Origin: Patiria miniata
Taxonomy: Eukaryota > Echinodermata > Asteroidea > Valvatida > Asterinidae
Direction: 5' to 3'
Length of the DNA stretch: 64,000 bases
NCBI RefSeq assembly: GCF_015706575.1
Contig: NW_024037064.1
Coordinates: 15,415,606-15,479,605 of the forward strand
Shown here: one piece after another, positions 28,356-40,064 of the stretch
Position numbering within the stretch: position 1 is the first letter of the stretch
Layout: each line of letters begins with the position of its first letter
Notes under the pieces: generated by a model
Told to the model about the DNA's origin: nothing
The model's input: only the letters and a program-made list of their open reading frames with translations
Database searches by the model: none
Program-made: the position numbers and the translations under genes

Positions 28356-31300
28356 TTAAATATCTAGGAGGGGGGAGAATAAAGCCGTTGCGGGCAAGAC
28401 TAGAAATTGATGAGGACGCGGTCGTCTCTGATAGAAACAACAGAGCCGCCGACGTTCCACAAAAGAAAAAAACTTGTTTCGGTCTAAACGCAAAAAATCC
28501 GCCTCTATGCGCTTATGAATAAAAGACTTAGTAGAACGGAGAACGGTCAGACGGTCAACGTAGTTGCCGTCGAACAAGGCTTGGCAGCGGGACTTCAAAT
28601 TTGCCACTTCAAAACGGAAATCAAAACCAGACGAAACGGTGTGTCTTATTTGTGGGGTTAAAACCCTCTGCGAAAAATACCACTGCTGGGGAGATGGAAA
28701 AAGTGGGCCCGCAAACACGTACACCCATGTACGTGGCCCAATCCCACAGCACGGTAACAAAGGAACAGTCCCATAGCAAATGCAAAAGGGACTCATTGCT
28801 GTTACAATTAGGCCGAGGGCACTTACCCCGGCCAATGCCCCACGAACAAAGGCGCTGAGCCGTCTTCACGGCGCTCCAAACAATGCGCCAGTTTAAGTCC
28901 CGCAGGAAATGATCTAAAGAGTTGTTCACAATAAATGAACAATGCAGGACGGCATAATTGATGTCTGTGCGCGGAAGCGCCACTGACACTTGATTTAAAA
29001 AACACATTGTAAAGATTATTTACAGGTGACGGTGTTCCAGTTAATAGACAGTACATTAGGGAGAGAAAGGATGAGATTACAGAACTTGACATAAATGCGA
29101 GGGACCGTCGAGGAATGAGGACGGCTATTAGAGAAGAGACCAGTCGGAAGAAAGTTACGAAGAGAAATGGAACACCAGAAAAGAGCTAAAAAACTCCAAG
29201 GCGGAGCTACATGACTACAAAGCGAGCTGAAACCCTTAATAAAAAGAGCATCAGCTTTAAATCTAAAATTAAAAACACCTAGGCCACGCTGTCGACAGAC
29301 TGACAAACAGTGGACCGGCGTACTAGTTCCGTCTTACCGGACCATAGAAAAGAAAAGATGATCTTGTTGATCCTCTTCTCCACGGTGACCGGCAGCGGGT
29401 AGACAGGAGCTACATACAAAAGGTAAGATAAAAGGACTGTGTTAATTACAGTCACTTTGCCAATTAATGACAAGTGGCGTTTATTCCAGTTTTCTACTGA
29501 AGACTGGAGTTTTACTAGGCGGTCTTCCAATTTCTGACGGCCATGTCTCCTTGCCGACCCAGAAGCCATTAATTTTAATGGGATCTGTTGTCCAAGAAAT
29601 GGGGTAAAGATCCCCGAGTTTCTCTCGCCATTCACCTAAAACAAAACCTTGAGATTTGGTGACGTTAAGTCTTGAGCCACTTGCACCTGAAACAAACCTA
29701 TAATGCTAAAAAGTCTATGAAGCGAGGAAATATTGCGAACAATACAAGTTGTATCGTCCGCATATTGTAAAATTTTGCACTGCAAATTGTTACTGCCAGG
29801 GATAAAAATACCTTGGATGCCCCTATCGTTACGGACAGCCGCAGCGAAGGGTTCGATGAAAATAACATAAAGAAGAGGAGACAGGGGACAGCCCTGTCTA
29901 ACACCTTTCTGTAAAGAAAAGGACTCGGAAAGAAAACCATTAGCAAGAACTTGGCTGAAGATGTCAGTGTATAATATTTTGAGCCATCTGATGAAATTAG
30001 GCCCAAAACAAACTTGTGAAGAACTTGATAAAGAAAAGACCAGTTTACACGGTCGAAAGCTTTTTGCTGGTCAAGAGAAATAAAAAGTGAATTAATTTCC
30101 TTCGTCTGCGAAAAAAACAAGGTCCCGTAAAAGCCGGGAATTATCGTGAATGGAGCGCCCTTTGACCCCGCAGGTCTTGAAAAGGGCTAATGATAGAAGA
30201 TAGAACTGAAAGAAAGACGGTTACAAAGAGATTTAGCTAGAATTTATAATCCACATTGAGCAGAGAAATAGGCCTTTTGTTTTGAGGCAAGGCGGGATCA
30301 CCTGACTTGTCCAAGAGGGTGATAATGCCTGTTCTCTGTGAATTAGCCAAAATCTGTAAATCAAAAGAAGTGTTAAAAACACTAAGCAAATCTGGACCAA
30401 TGAGGTCCCAGAAGGTGAAATAAATTCTTTAGGCAAACCGTCGCTGCCGGGGGATTTGCCGTTCTGCATACCCCGCACAGCAGCGTCGAGTTCACTAGAC
30501 AAAAGAGGAACTTCAAGATTATTAATATTCTCTTCGGAAAGAGTATCAGAGATCTGATCTAAAAAGAAGGATTGGAAACTGTCAACAGTTTCATCCCTCG
30601 AGAACAAAGAAGCATAAAAATCTTATAAATATCTACAATTTCTGAGGGTGAAGAAGAGACAGTCCCGTCAGGGCGCTTAACTGAAGAGATAGAAGAAGCT
30701 TTTTTATGATTAAAATCTGTCTTGAAGAACTGGCTGGAGGGGTGCTCTCCCTCATTCAGACGATGGATGCGGGATCGCACCCTCGCTCCTTCGGCTAAAA
30801 AATCATCTAATTCAGAAAGAGAAAGTTTAACTTTGTTTATATTCAGCAAGAAGATTCTCATCCTTGCTCCCTTGGTTCAGAAGGGAAGTGATCCGCTCAA
30901 GATAAGAAAGAAGACGATCTTTCTCCTTTTTTCTGGTCTGAGAAAGACGGCAAGAGTGGCTATAATTAAACGTTTGCTACGGAGCTTCACATCCTCCCAC
31001 CAATCCAACTCGTTATCAAAACCTTCTTTGAGCGTTCGCCACCCCCTAAATAGGCTGACCTAAAAGCTTCTTGAAAGGTCACATCTGTTAAAATGGAAGT
31101 ATTACATTTCCAATATCCTCTTCCTCTCCTAGGAAGAGAGGAAGGGTTAAAGTTAAAAACAACACCATCATGGTCTGAGAAGTAGACAGGCACATGTGAA
31201 ATGGTAAATAAACTTCAAGGAATTAGTAATATAAAATCGGTCCAGCCGACTGCGAATGGTATTTGAGGCATTTCTCCAAGTAAAATATCTATCATCAGGA

Positions 31301-31845
31301 TAGGTGGTCCTCCAAGGGTCCATCAGATTAAAATCGTCACACACTGAACGAAGTTCCTGGTGACCGATGTCGCAGGTGACAGAAGATGTACCTATTTTCG
31401 TCCAAAGCAGAATTAAGAACACAAATTAAAAATCACCGCTAAGATGAATGGACAATTCCCAGTAAGTACTGGGAAAGATTATTGAAAAAATTCTTTTTAT
31501 GAAGGGGGTCATTAGGAGCATAGACTGAAATCAGTCTAAAGCGACCACCTGACCCATCTAAAAAACAGCTAGCAATTCTCCTTGCAAATCACTTTTAAAA
31601 TCTGACAGTTTAAAAGAAGAACGTGGATTTAGAAGAATGGCAGTGCCACAAGAAGAAGAAGTACCGTAACTGGCTAAAATGTCCCCTTTCCACTCCGATT
31701 TCCAGAGTTGCAGATCTTCGGGGCAGTTATATGGCACTCCTGCAAAAAAAAAACAAACGTCATAATCAAGACAAAGGTGAAAAACTTGGTGACGCTTGTG
31801 AAATTCACGCATGCCATTTACATTAAGGGGTAAAAATAGTAATCA
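28356..31845 (-). pseudogene. Element B ORF2 (APE endonuclease / reverse transcriptase), frame-disrupted
   Basis: Read in pieces on the minus strand. The APE start LNVNGMREFHKRHQ lies near 31825, further endonuclease segments (YVTNSLKF-like ITNSLKFIYHF, then PVYFSDHDGVVFNFN) lie at 31220-31180, and SPGSDGLPKEF near 30440 opens the RT. ISLDQQKAFDRVNW is near 30060, YADDTTCIV at about 29745-29763, and the C-terminal Cys/His knuckle CPRPNCNSNESLLHLLWDC near 28800. The order equals that of element A ORF2. At least six frame changes are needed, so this copy cannot encode the protein as assembled; sequencing indels may explain part of that. Confidence 0.75.
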
Positions 31846-31904
31846 TTAGGTTAAAAAGGAAGAATGCCTGGAGAAATGCCATTTAATTAAGGGAAAAATT
31901 TATA

Positions 31905-32280
31905 TGAATTTCTTGAAGAAACCCGCCTGTTTCAAGATGGCGTCAGCAGCGTGTCTCCGGCAAATGTGCCGGCTCCACCTGCCTGGCGTATATGCTTTGA
32001 ACTTGCACCAGGGACACTTAAGTTGAGTAAGTGTGGTGTCCTTGTGCACCGATGAGGCATGTCTGACTAGGCCAGACCATGCGGGACAGGTAAAAGAACA
32101 GGACGAAACTTTACATCTTGCTGGCTTGCTGATTCCAGGGAGATTCAGCGAGCTAATATGTTTTGTACATTTTTCTGTCTTCACAGGGTCCACTCCATCG
32201 ACCTCGTGGCGGTGGAATCGCCCTCGGACTCGACATCCGACGAGTCAGATGACGAGCCAGAGGAGGAGGAGGAGGAGTAG
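31905..32280 (-). pseudogene. Element B ORF1 C-terminal part with two C2H2 fingers
   Basis: A Ser/Asp/Glu-rich stretch (32280-32195) is followed, after a one-base frame change, by two fingers: C-X4-C-X12-H-X4-H (CKVSSC with HASSVH) and C-X2-C-X12-H-X4-H (CPWC with HICRRH). Element A has CCHC knuckles in ORF1 instead. The N-terminus is missing at the 32280 junction. Confidence 0.65.
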
Positions 32281-32321
32281 GGTCCCACATTAGGGGCGGG
32301 AAATACTTCAGTTTTTCAGTA

Positions 32322-32392
32322 AGCTCCGTGGCCGAGTGGTAGAGAGCACATGTAGAAAGTAATAGACCGTGGTTCGAGTCCCAGCCTGCCGC
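32322..32392 (+). other. tRNA-like Pol III box A/box B sequence (unit 1)
   Basis: Box A TGGCCGAGTGG and box B GGTTCGAGTCC are near-perfect and correctly spaced for a tRNA, but acceptor and anticodon stems do not pair. One base of the D-loop region is missing here relative to units 2 and 3. Confidence 0.6.
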
Positions 32393-32945
32393 TTTCCTTT
32401 ATTGCTTGGTTATTGTTTTTGTTTTGTTATTTTTTCACTTCTTATTTCCCCTTTTGTAATAATTACTATTTTATTTCATTGATTTATTGTTTATTTCGTC
32501 ATGAATTATAAGAAGAAAATTCGAAAGAAAAGAAAACATTCGTCATACCGTTTTCATTTGCGCTTATAATACTTATGTATCATATCATTCGGTCCCGCGG
32601 TTAGTTAATTGAGAGAGAAGAAGAAAAGAAACAAACTGGAAACAAATGTCAACGCACAATTATTTGTCCATTTTTGTAACCTTTGGTGAATAAGTCATTC
32701 ACATTCTACATGAGGCAACATTTAGACAATACATATACATAATGTATGGCTAATGTACTCAGCCAGCCGGCCGGTCACATACGCAGTGCGTAAATTTTGC
32801 ATACTGCCTTAAGTTAAAGGACACAGTGGAATTCTATCTGGAACAGTGTTCTATTGTTATAAAAAAATTAGAGAAATGTTTCGCTATGAGTGAAGGTAGA
32901 GGTGGGTTAGACAGGACGACAAATCTCTTTTTTGAAGGTTGTGGT
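32393..32945. other. Spacer between tRNA-like element and H2A terminator
   Basis: AT-rich, no gene. The same spacer occurs at 42893-43465 and 54355-54925. Confidence 0.5.
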
Positions 32946-32960
32946 GGCTCTGAAAGAGCC
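32946..32960 (-). terminator. Histone 3' stem-loop, H2A unit 1
   Basis: Minus strand GGCTCTTTCAGAGCC; one loop T fewer than in the other units. Confidence 0.8.
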
Positions 32961-32995
32961 TTTTGGGTTTGTGGATGCAAAGTAAGTTCTTTTCT

Positions 32996-33368
32996 TTACT
33001 TTGACACTTTGGCGGTCTTCTTGGGCAGAAGAACTTGCTGGATGTTGGGAAGGACACCACCCGCGCGATGGTAACTCCGCTCATCACTTGTTTCACTCCT
33101 CGTCGTTGCGTATAGCTGCTGCAGATGGCGGGGATTAATTCTCGTCTTCTTGTTGTCTCTCGTCAGCGTTTCCGGCCAGTTCCAGATCTCCGCGGTAAGG
33201 TACTCCATCACTGCCGCAAGGTAGAACCGGTGCACCGGCACCGACACGCTGGGCGTAGTTGCCCTTACGCAGAAATCTGTGAACACGACCCACGGGAACT
33301 GGAGTCCCGCCCTGGAGGACCTGCTCTTGGCCTTGTTCTTGCTTTGCCGCCTTTCCTCGCCCAGTCAT
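32996..33368 (-). pseudogene. Histone H2A, unit 1, frame-disrupted as assembled
   Basis: Starts MTGRGK at 33368 and ends KKTAKVSK at the stop at 32996, like units 2 and 3, but reading requires several frame changes. Most differences from unit 2 are single missing or extra bases, so assembly error is the leading explanation and the true gene may be intact. Confidence 0.7.
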
Positions 33369-34107
33369 CTTGACAGTATAGTGACAGAAGATGATGTACT
33401 CTGCAGTAAAGGTGGTGTGTGAATGAACCCACTTGGAAAACACAACACTAGTTATAGCGTCTGGTGATTGGCTGAGCGTGCCAAGTAGCCATCACGCGAC
33501 ACGGGCGTGCCCGTCGCACGGTTGGTGCACCGCATCCATTTTGGACGCGGGGGACGAGGGAACAAAAAATTACAACTGTGTCATCGTCGTTCAAAGTAAT
33601 GGAATCACTAGATAAACACAGAAACATGCAACATTCTTACCTCCATTTTAAGACGTTTTAATTGTTATTCCGCCGAAGAAGTCCATGATCTTTCGACCAG
33701 CCTCCGCACAATGGCAGTGATCGTTGCTCTCACGCGGCGGTTAAAACTGGCCTCGGTTTCTTGCTAGATATTTGTAACATCCCACAGACGAATCCTAATT
33801 TATTTTTTAATAGTAACCCCTCAACAAAATGCAAGCACTCGTCCGGAGATTGAAAGAAATGACCAATTGCAAAGGCTGTGGCATAAATTAAATTATGTGT
33901 TTACGACGACGACAAGACTCAGGGATTAACTTTAATCGCATTACCTCCCCTCGCCTCACGAAGGGTAAAAGAATATTTAAAAAAAAAAAGAGAGAGAGTG
34001 AAAGGGACACAACAGAATAAAAAAAGGTTAGTTTGTAAACCTAAGAAATGGGCTGATCGGGCGACTGGCAATGACTGACTGGCAAATCTCTTTTTGGAAA
34101 CTGTGTT
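33369..34107. other. H2A upstream region and H2B downstream region
   Basis: No gene. Contains the H2A 5' flank with CCAAT-type ATTGG/CCAAT elements in units 2 and 3, and AT-rich spacer. Confidence 0.4.
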
Positions 34108-34123
34108 GGCTCTGAAAAGAGCC
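34108..34123 (-). terminator. Histone 3' stem-loop, H2B unit 1
   Basis: Minus strand GGCTCTTTTCAGAGCC, the canonical 16-base stem-loop, 28 bases after the stop. Confidence 0.9.
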
Positions 34124-34150
34124 GTTTGGTTTTTGAAGCCTTCAAAATTT

Positions 34151-34516
34151 CTATTTTGAAGTCGTGTACTTGGTGACGGCCTTGGTGCCTTCGCTGACTG
34201 CATGCTTAGCAAGCTCCGCGGGAGAAGTAGGCGTACTGCTGTCTGCACTTCACGGCTTGTGATGGTGGACTTCTTGTTGTAGAGAGCGAGGCGAGAAGAT
34301 TCGCTGGCGATGCGCTCAACACGTCGTTGACAAAGCTGTTCATGATGCTCATTGCCTTGCTCGAGATTCCGGTGTCGGGGTGCACCTGTTTCATCACTTT
34401 GTAGATGTAGATGCCGTACTCTCCTTGCGACGCCGGTGCCTCTTTTTGTTTGCGCTAACCGGACCCTTAGTATTTCCGGCCTTCTTCTGACCTTTTCCGC
34501 TAACTTTGGGAGCCAT
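34151..34516 (-). pseudogene. Histone H2B, unit 1, frame-disrupted as assembled
   Basis: Same start (34516) and stop as the intact unit 2 copy but three bases shorter with several single-base indels. Interpreted as H2B with probable assembly errors. Confidence 0.7.
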
Positions 34517-35180
34517 ATTGGAGGACTTGGAATGTATCGGATCGTGAGATCGAATGAAAGACCAGCACGTCTTGGCCGGCTTTTATTGTGCACAGCTTGG
34601 ATTCTGACCACCCATGCATCGTCCACTTTCCCGCCAGTGACCGCTTACCCATGCGTGAAGAAAGCGGTATGCGTGCATAGTTATACAATGCCGCACGGCA
34701 CGACCCCCCCCCCCCTCCCCGGCAAGGGTATTTTTAGCCTTTTTCTCAGACTGACACGTGTATAAGTGTCCTTCTTAAATATTATTGTCTACTGAATTTC
34801 TGGGAAATAATAAAGTCATCTCCAGCGGAGGGCGAATTAATATGTCGTAGTGCACCAATACTTCTTTAAATGTTGTTTCCCCCTTATGCACCATCCATTT
34901 ATAATGAATCATACAATGTAACGCAAAACCGACGAAAATAAGAGAACGAGTACCTGTATTGTCAAAACAGATAGGAAATATATATCATTATTACCTGCCC
35001 ATAACAATTCAATTTTGCCTGGAACACGTTTCGGATGAGGCATACGTATAGAACCCAAAAAGTGGAATGTATTTGGACAGAATATCAACAATAATAATTC
35101 GGAAAAAAATCAACGGCCCTTTATTCTTTATTTGAAGGAAAACTCAGGGATTGGACTTAATCTCTCTTTGAAGAAGTAGT
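34517..35180. other. H2B promoter region and H3 3' flank (long form)
   Basis: Upstream of H2B the minus strand reads CACAATAAAAGCC, a TATA-like site. A C-homopolymer lies near 34705. The stretch 34888-35215 holds about 330 bases that units 2 and 3 have lost. Confidence 0.5.
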
Positions 35181-35195
35181 GGCTCTGAAAAAGCC
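35181..35195 (-). terminator. Histone 3' stem-loop, H3 unit 1
   Basis: Minus strand GGCTTTTTCAGAGCC; one stem C is missing compared with 61435-61450, so either decayed or mis-assembled. Confidence 0.7.
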
Positions 35196-35230
35196 GTTAG
35201 TTTTATTTCTTTTTGCGCACAACAACGTGC

Positions 35231-35874
<644 letters not shown>

Positions 35875-36042
35875 GTTCCCCGAAGGGAGTGGGCCGAATC
35901 CCGGATGTACTGCTATACCGGGCCAACCCGTGGCCGGGACGAGGCAAGCCTCTATTCCACGGCCCAAATCCAAAAATCAGTTTAATATACTGGCTGTTCA
36001 ATGAACAGCGTTTCAGATATTAAGCTGAAAAGAACAGATACT
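35875..36042 (-). ncRNA. U2 snRNA gene, 3' part (unit 1)
   Basis: Minus strand from U2 nucleotide 35 (AGTATCTGTTC) to the 3' end near 35875. Contains stem-loop II, the Sm site GATTTTTGG, and the 3' stem-loops. A 3'-box-like ACAAAAACAGG lies downstream at about 35855-35865. The first 52 nucleotides are 6.2 kb away at 42271-42322, beyond element A. Confidence 0.93.
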
Positions 36043-36537
36043 AATTTTTGGTTTCGGGATCCTCCTAAAGAAGATCCCAGGATAGGGTAGTCACACTACA
36101 CCTTAGTAAGTGAGGCTACGAGCCTCCCTACCCTTTTACCTACTATCAAGAACAAACAGACACTTGACAAAGACAAGACATGCAGTCTGTGTAGCCACGC
36201 TACCCACGCATTACCATGGTAGGGTACGACCCTAACTGACTGGCAGGAAAATATACAAACAGAAAACTATACCATGAAACTTCCGGACTCAACAACGCTC
36301 ATGCGAGCAAACATGCACTAAAAAGGACCTAAAGGGTCCTAACCAACAGAGCGAAAACGCTCACAGGTCCGACCTAAGGAACCGAAACGGTCCTTAAACA
36401 ACAAAAGCCAGCAAAAAGCCAAGCTTAGTAAAAAAAGGCCTAAGGGGCCCCAAAACCAGGAGCAAAAGAACTCCCACAAAAAGGGGACCTAAAGGGTCCC
36501 AAAAAACAAGGAGCAAAAGGCTCCCACAAAAAAGGAC
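36043..36537 (-). repeat. Element A 3' UTR with hairpin array
   Basis: From 36323 to 36570 about nine short perfect or near-perfect hairpins follow each other, e.g. GGACCTAAAGGGTCC, GAGCGAAAACGCTC, GGCCTAAGGGGCC and GGGACCTAAAGGGTCCC (plus-strand view), with 3-6-base loops. The first 100 bases carry the terminal fold shared with B and C. Confidence 0.85.
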
Positions 36538-39500
36538 CTAAGGGGCCCCAGATAAACAAGGAGCGAAAGTCTTAAGGCTGTAATAGTGCAAAAAAACAAA
36601 ATCACAACCTAAAGACAAGTTGGTCGTCTCTGATGAAACATACCGCTCCCGCACGCACCAGATGGTACGGAACTTGGCCCGGTCCAGCCGGACGAAGTCT
36701 AAACGAATGCGGTTCTTGACCGCAGCCTTGACACGGTGAAGCACGTGGTCGGCATCCGGCCGTGAGCCATCATACAATGTCTCACAGCGCGAACACCAAA
36801 CCAACCACTTCACCGTGCTAATCAAATACCAGACCAGAAGAGAGTCTGGCCTGGTCTCTAGCCCTGACCCATACAAAACGCAGGAGCGGGTCAGGGAAAA
36901 ATAGCGGCCAGGGCTTTACCACCAATGTGTTCGACCCATGCCCACAAAATGTAAACAAAAGGGCAGTCCCAGAAAACGTGGCCCAGTGATTCGGGAGCGG
37001 CACAGCCAACCCGAGGACACTGGCCGTCACCAATGCCCCAATGGCCTAAACGTTGGGAAGTTTTCAAGGCTCCCCATATCACCCTCCAATTCAAGTCGCG
37101 CAAGCGGTTACTCAAATTGGAGGAGTGACACAATTTAAAAAGATGAAGAAAATCATCGCACCAACCGCCGGACACTGGACCGGCTGCTGACCTGACAACA
37201 GGTCATACAGTTGTCGGACCGTAATTGGCCCCCAGTCAATATCCGGCGAAATTGTAGATACAAGCAGGACCAGCCTGCAAAAATGGCGATAAAACCCAGT
37301 GGGTTGGAGGGCGTGTGGGGTATCATTCCTCCAGATGTTACGGGGGAGAACCCCAAGGAGTGACGAGGCCGCCCAGTACAGAGAAAAAAATCTCCAAGGA
37401 GGACCATCGTCACTCAACAAAACCCTAAACCCACTGACAAAGAGAAGCGTCACATTTGTGACGAATATTGGTGACCCCAAGGCCACCATTAGCTAAAGTC
37501 TGGACAAGGACTGACCTTTTTACAAGTTCAGTCTTGCCAGACCAAATAAACGAAAAAATGGCCCGGTTAATAACCCTCTCTACCGAAACCGGCAGAGGAT
37601 AAACCGGGGCCAAGAAAAACAACGGAGTTAAAATCAAGGTGTTGACCAGCAACACCTTGCCTAAAAAGAGAGCATTCTCCCTTTCCACATGTCCAAAGTG
37701 GACTGCAGATTGGGGATCGCTCTCTCCAATTCATAGGGCCCATGTCCCCACCGCCAACCCAGACACCGTTGATTTTAATCGGGTCTCTGGTCCACTGGAT
37801 AGGGACCTCGTCGGGAAGGCAGTCGGGCCATGAGCCAAAAACCAAGCCTTTCGACTTGGCAAAGTTAAGGCGAGACCCGCTCGCACGAGAAAATGCATCG
37901 ATGATGCCAAACAACCGCCTCACCGATCTGAAATCCCGAACTATGCAGGTTGTATCGTCTGCGTACTGCAGAACCCTGCATTCGAGGCCACTGGCCCCAG
38001 GGATTGTCAGACCGGCAAGACGGCTATCTTTAATGACAGTCTGAGCAAAAGGCTCGATAAAAAGCACGTATAAAAGAGGGGAGAGGGGGCAACCCTGCCT
38101 CACTCCCCTCGTGACTAAAAAGGGTTCTGAAAGAGAACCATTAGTTAAAACGGCACTGGATATGTTTGTGTACAACAGCTCTATCCAGTGCCTAAAATTA
38201 GGTCCAAAACCAAAACGGTCGAGGACTTTAAAAAGAAAATCCCAATTGACCCTGTCAAAGGCCTTCTGCTGGTCTAGGGAAATAACAAGGCAGTCAAGGT
38301 TCTTCCCATCCACGAATGCTACCAGATCCCGAAGGAGTCTGATATTATCATGGATGGACCTCCCCCTGACGCCACAAGTTTGAAACTGACCGACAATGTC
38401 GGGCAACACCCGACCAAGGCGGAGCACAAGGCCTTCGACAGGATCTTGTAGTCAACATTAAGAAGGGATATAGGACGCTTGTTCCTAGGATCAAGCGGAT
38501 CCCCACCCTTCTCTAAAAGTGTGATGATTCCCAATCGCTGGGAATCACCTAGACTATTAAAAGAAAAGGCACAACGGAAGACCCCGAGAAGGTCGGGACC
38601 GACCAAATCCCAGAACTTCACGTAGAATTCCTTGGGCAGGCCGTCCCCACCAGGAGTCTTACCGTTGGCCATACTACGTAGAGCCACATCGAGCTCAGGC
38701 AGCCCAAGTGGGCTGTCCAAGTCAATGCGGCTAGCTTCGTCCAAAACATTGGACAGAGAGTCCAGAAACGGAGACTGCGATTCAACCTCCACAGGCTCGG
38801 CCGAAAACAAATCGAGATAAAAATCTCTATAAACTGTCGAGATTTCTTCCGGAGAGGAAACAATGTCCCCTCCAGGACTATAAACGGAAGAAATAGTTTT
38901 CTTCCGAGCCTGAGAGGTCTCGAGCTGGTAAAAATACCTGGACGGCTTCTCCCCTTCCTCGAGGTCACGAACCCGCGCACGGATCCGAGCCCCCTCCGCT
39001 TCAAAGTCGTCCAGTTTAGCAAGCTCGTTTCTAATTTCCTCGTGCCGAGCAAGACCTCAGGGTTACATTGCCCAGAATTGAGGGCGGAAACGACTGAGCG
39101 CAGGGCAGCCACAAGTGACTCCCTGCGCCGTCGTCTATTTCTTACCAACCGGCAAGAAAAGGAAATAATAAATCGCTTAATGCGGGACTTGACGTCCTCC
39201 CACCAGAGGAGTTCGTTTCCGTACCCCTCCTTGAGAGTCCGCCAGCCCGCATAAGCCTTTCTGAAATCCGTTTGAAAGCCAGCGTCGGCCAGGACGGAAA
39301 CATTACATTTCCAAAAACCCCGACCGGCGCCGGCAATCTCCGGGAAATTAAATTTCAAATCAACACAGTCATGGTCACTGAAATAGCATGGCGAATGCCC
39401 GCAAGACACGACACCCACCGAACTGGATGTGTAAATACGATCCAGCCGGCTAGTGATCGTGTTTGCCGCATTTCGCCATGTAAAAGAATGCGTGGACGGG

Positions 39501-40044
39501 TTGAAAGACCGCCAGCAGTCCTTAAAAGAAAGTCGGAAATGAGGTGACCGAGCTCCGCGGCGCCGATCCCACAAGATGTGGAATCTGAACCACGGCGGTC
39601 AAGCTCTAAATCCAGGACACAGTTGAAGTCTCCTGTTAAAATAACAGGACAACTACCCGTCAAGAAAAAAGACAACTCCGTGAAGAAGAGACGACGCGAC
39701 CTGGGGTCAGTCGGGGCATAAACTGTGCACAATCGCACACCCTTCCTCCCCCCGGACCGCGCAAAATTCCAGAAACGATCCTTCCATCAGAATCGATGGA
39801 AAGATCAGAAAATTCAAAAGGACTTTGGCAGGCAGAAGGATGACGGTCCCGCAGGAAGAAGATGTGCCAAAACTGGCAAAAATCTTCCCCCTCCACTCCC
39901 CTGCCAAGAAACTAAATCGTCATTGCCAGAAATATGACACTCCTGAAGACAGAAATATCATACTCCCGACAAAGACTAAAAAACGCGTCTCCTCTTCACG
40001 GGGTCACGCATTCCATTGACGTTCAATGAAAGCAAATTGACCAT
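36538..40044 (-). CDS. Element A copy 1 ORF2: APE endonuclease and reverse transcriptase, frame-disrupted
   Basis: Starts at 40044 (MVNLLSLNVNGMRDPVKR), 20 bases after the ORF1 stop, and ends at 36538, about 1,170 codons. The endonuclease carries CLQECHI, LTGDFNCVLD and YFSDHDCVDLKF. The RT carries GGDGLPKEF, RPISLLNVDYKILSKAL, ISLDQQKAFDRVNWDF, GVRQGCPLSPLLY and YADDTTCIV (near 37950-37980). A C-terminal Cys/His motif, C-X4-C-X7-H-X4-C (CPRVGC..H..C), lies near 36960-37025. The protein nicks target DNA and copies element RNA there. A handful of single-base frame breaks occur; copy 2 has breaks at different places, so the consensus is probably intact. Confidence 0.88.
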
Positions 40045-40064
40045 GGTGTGCTGAAGTGAACATA

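Larger units (their letters stand above)
27479..32280 (-). mobile_element. Element B: second U2-targeting non-LTR retrotransposon
   Basis: On the minus strand: remains of ORF1 with C2H2 fingers, then ORF2 with APE endonuclease, reverse transcriptase and a C-terminal Cys/His motif, then about 880 bases of 3' UTR ending AATCAAAAAAC at U2 nucleotide 35. It is related to element A but clearly a different family. The 5' side joins unit spacer at 32281, without U2 5' sequence or promoter, so it is truncated or recombined there. The coding parts have many frame breaks, several in homopolymers. Confidence 0.8.

Noticed and set aside
32996..33368. Divergent H2A variant in unit 1
   Set aside because: The odd protein results from single-base indels relative to units 2 and 3, not from substitutions.
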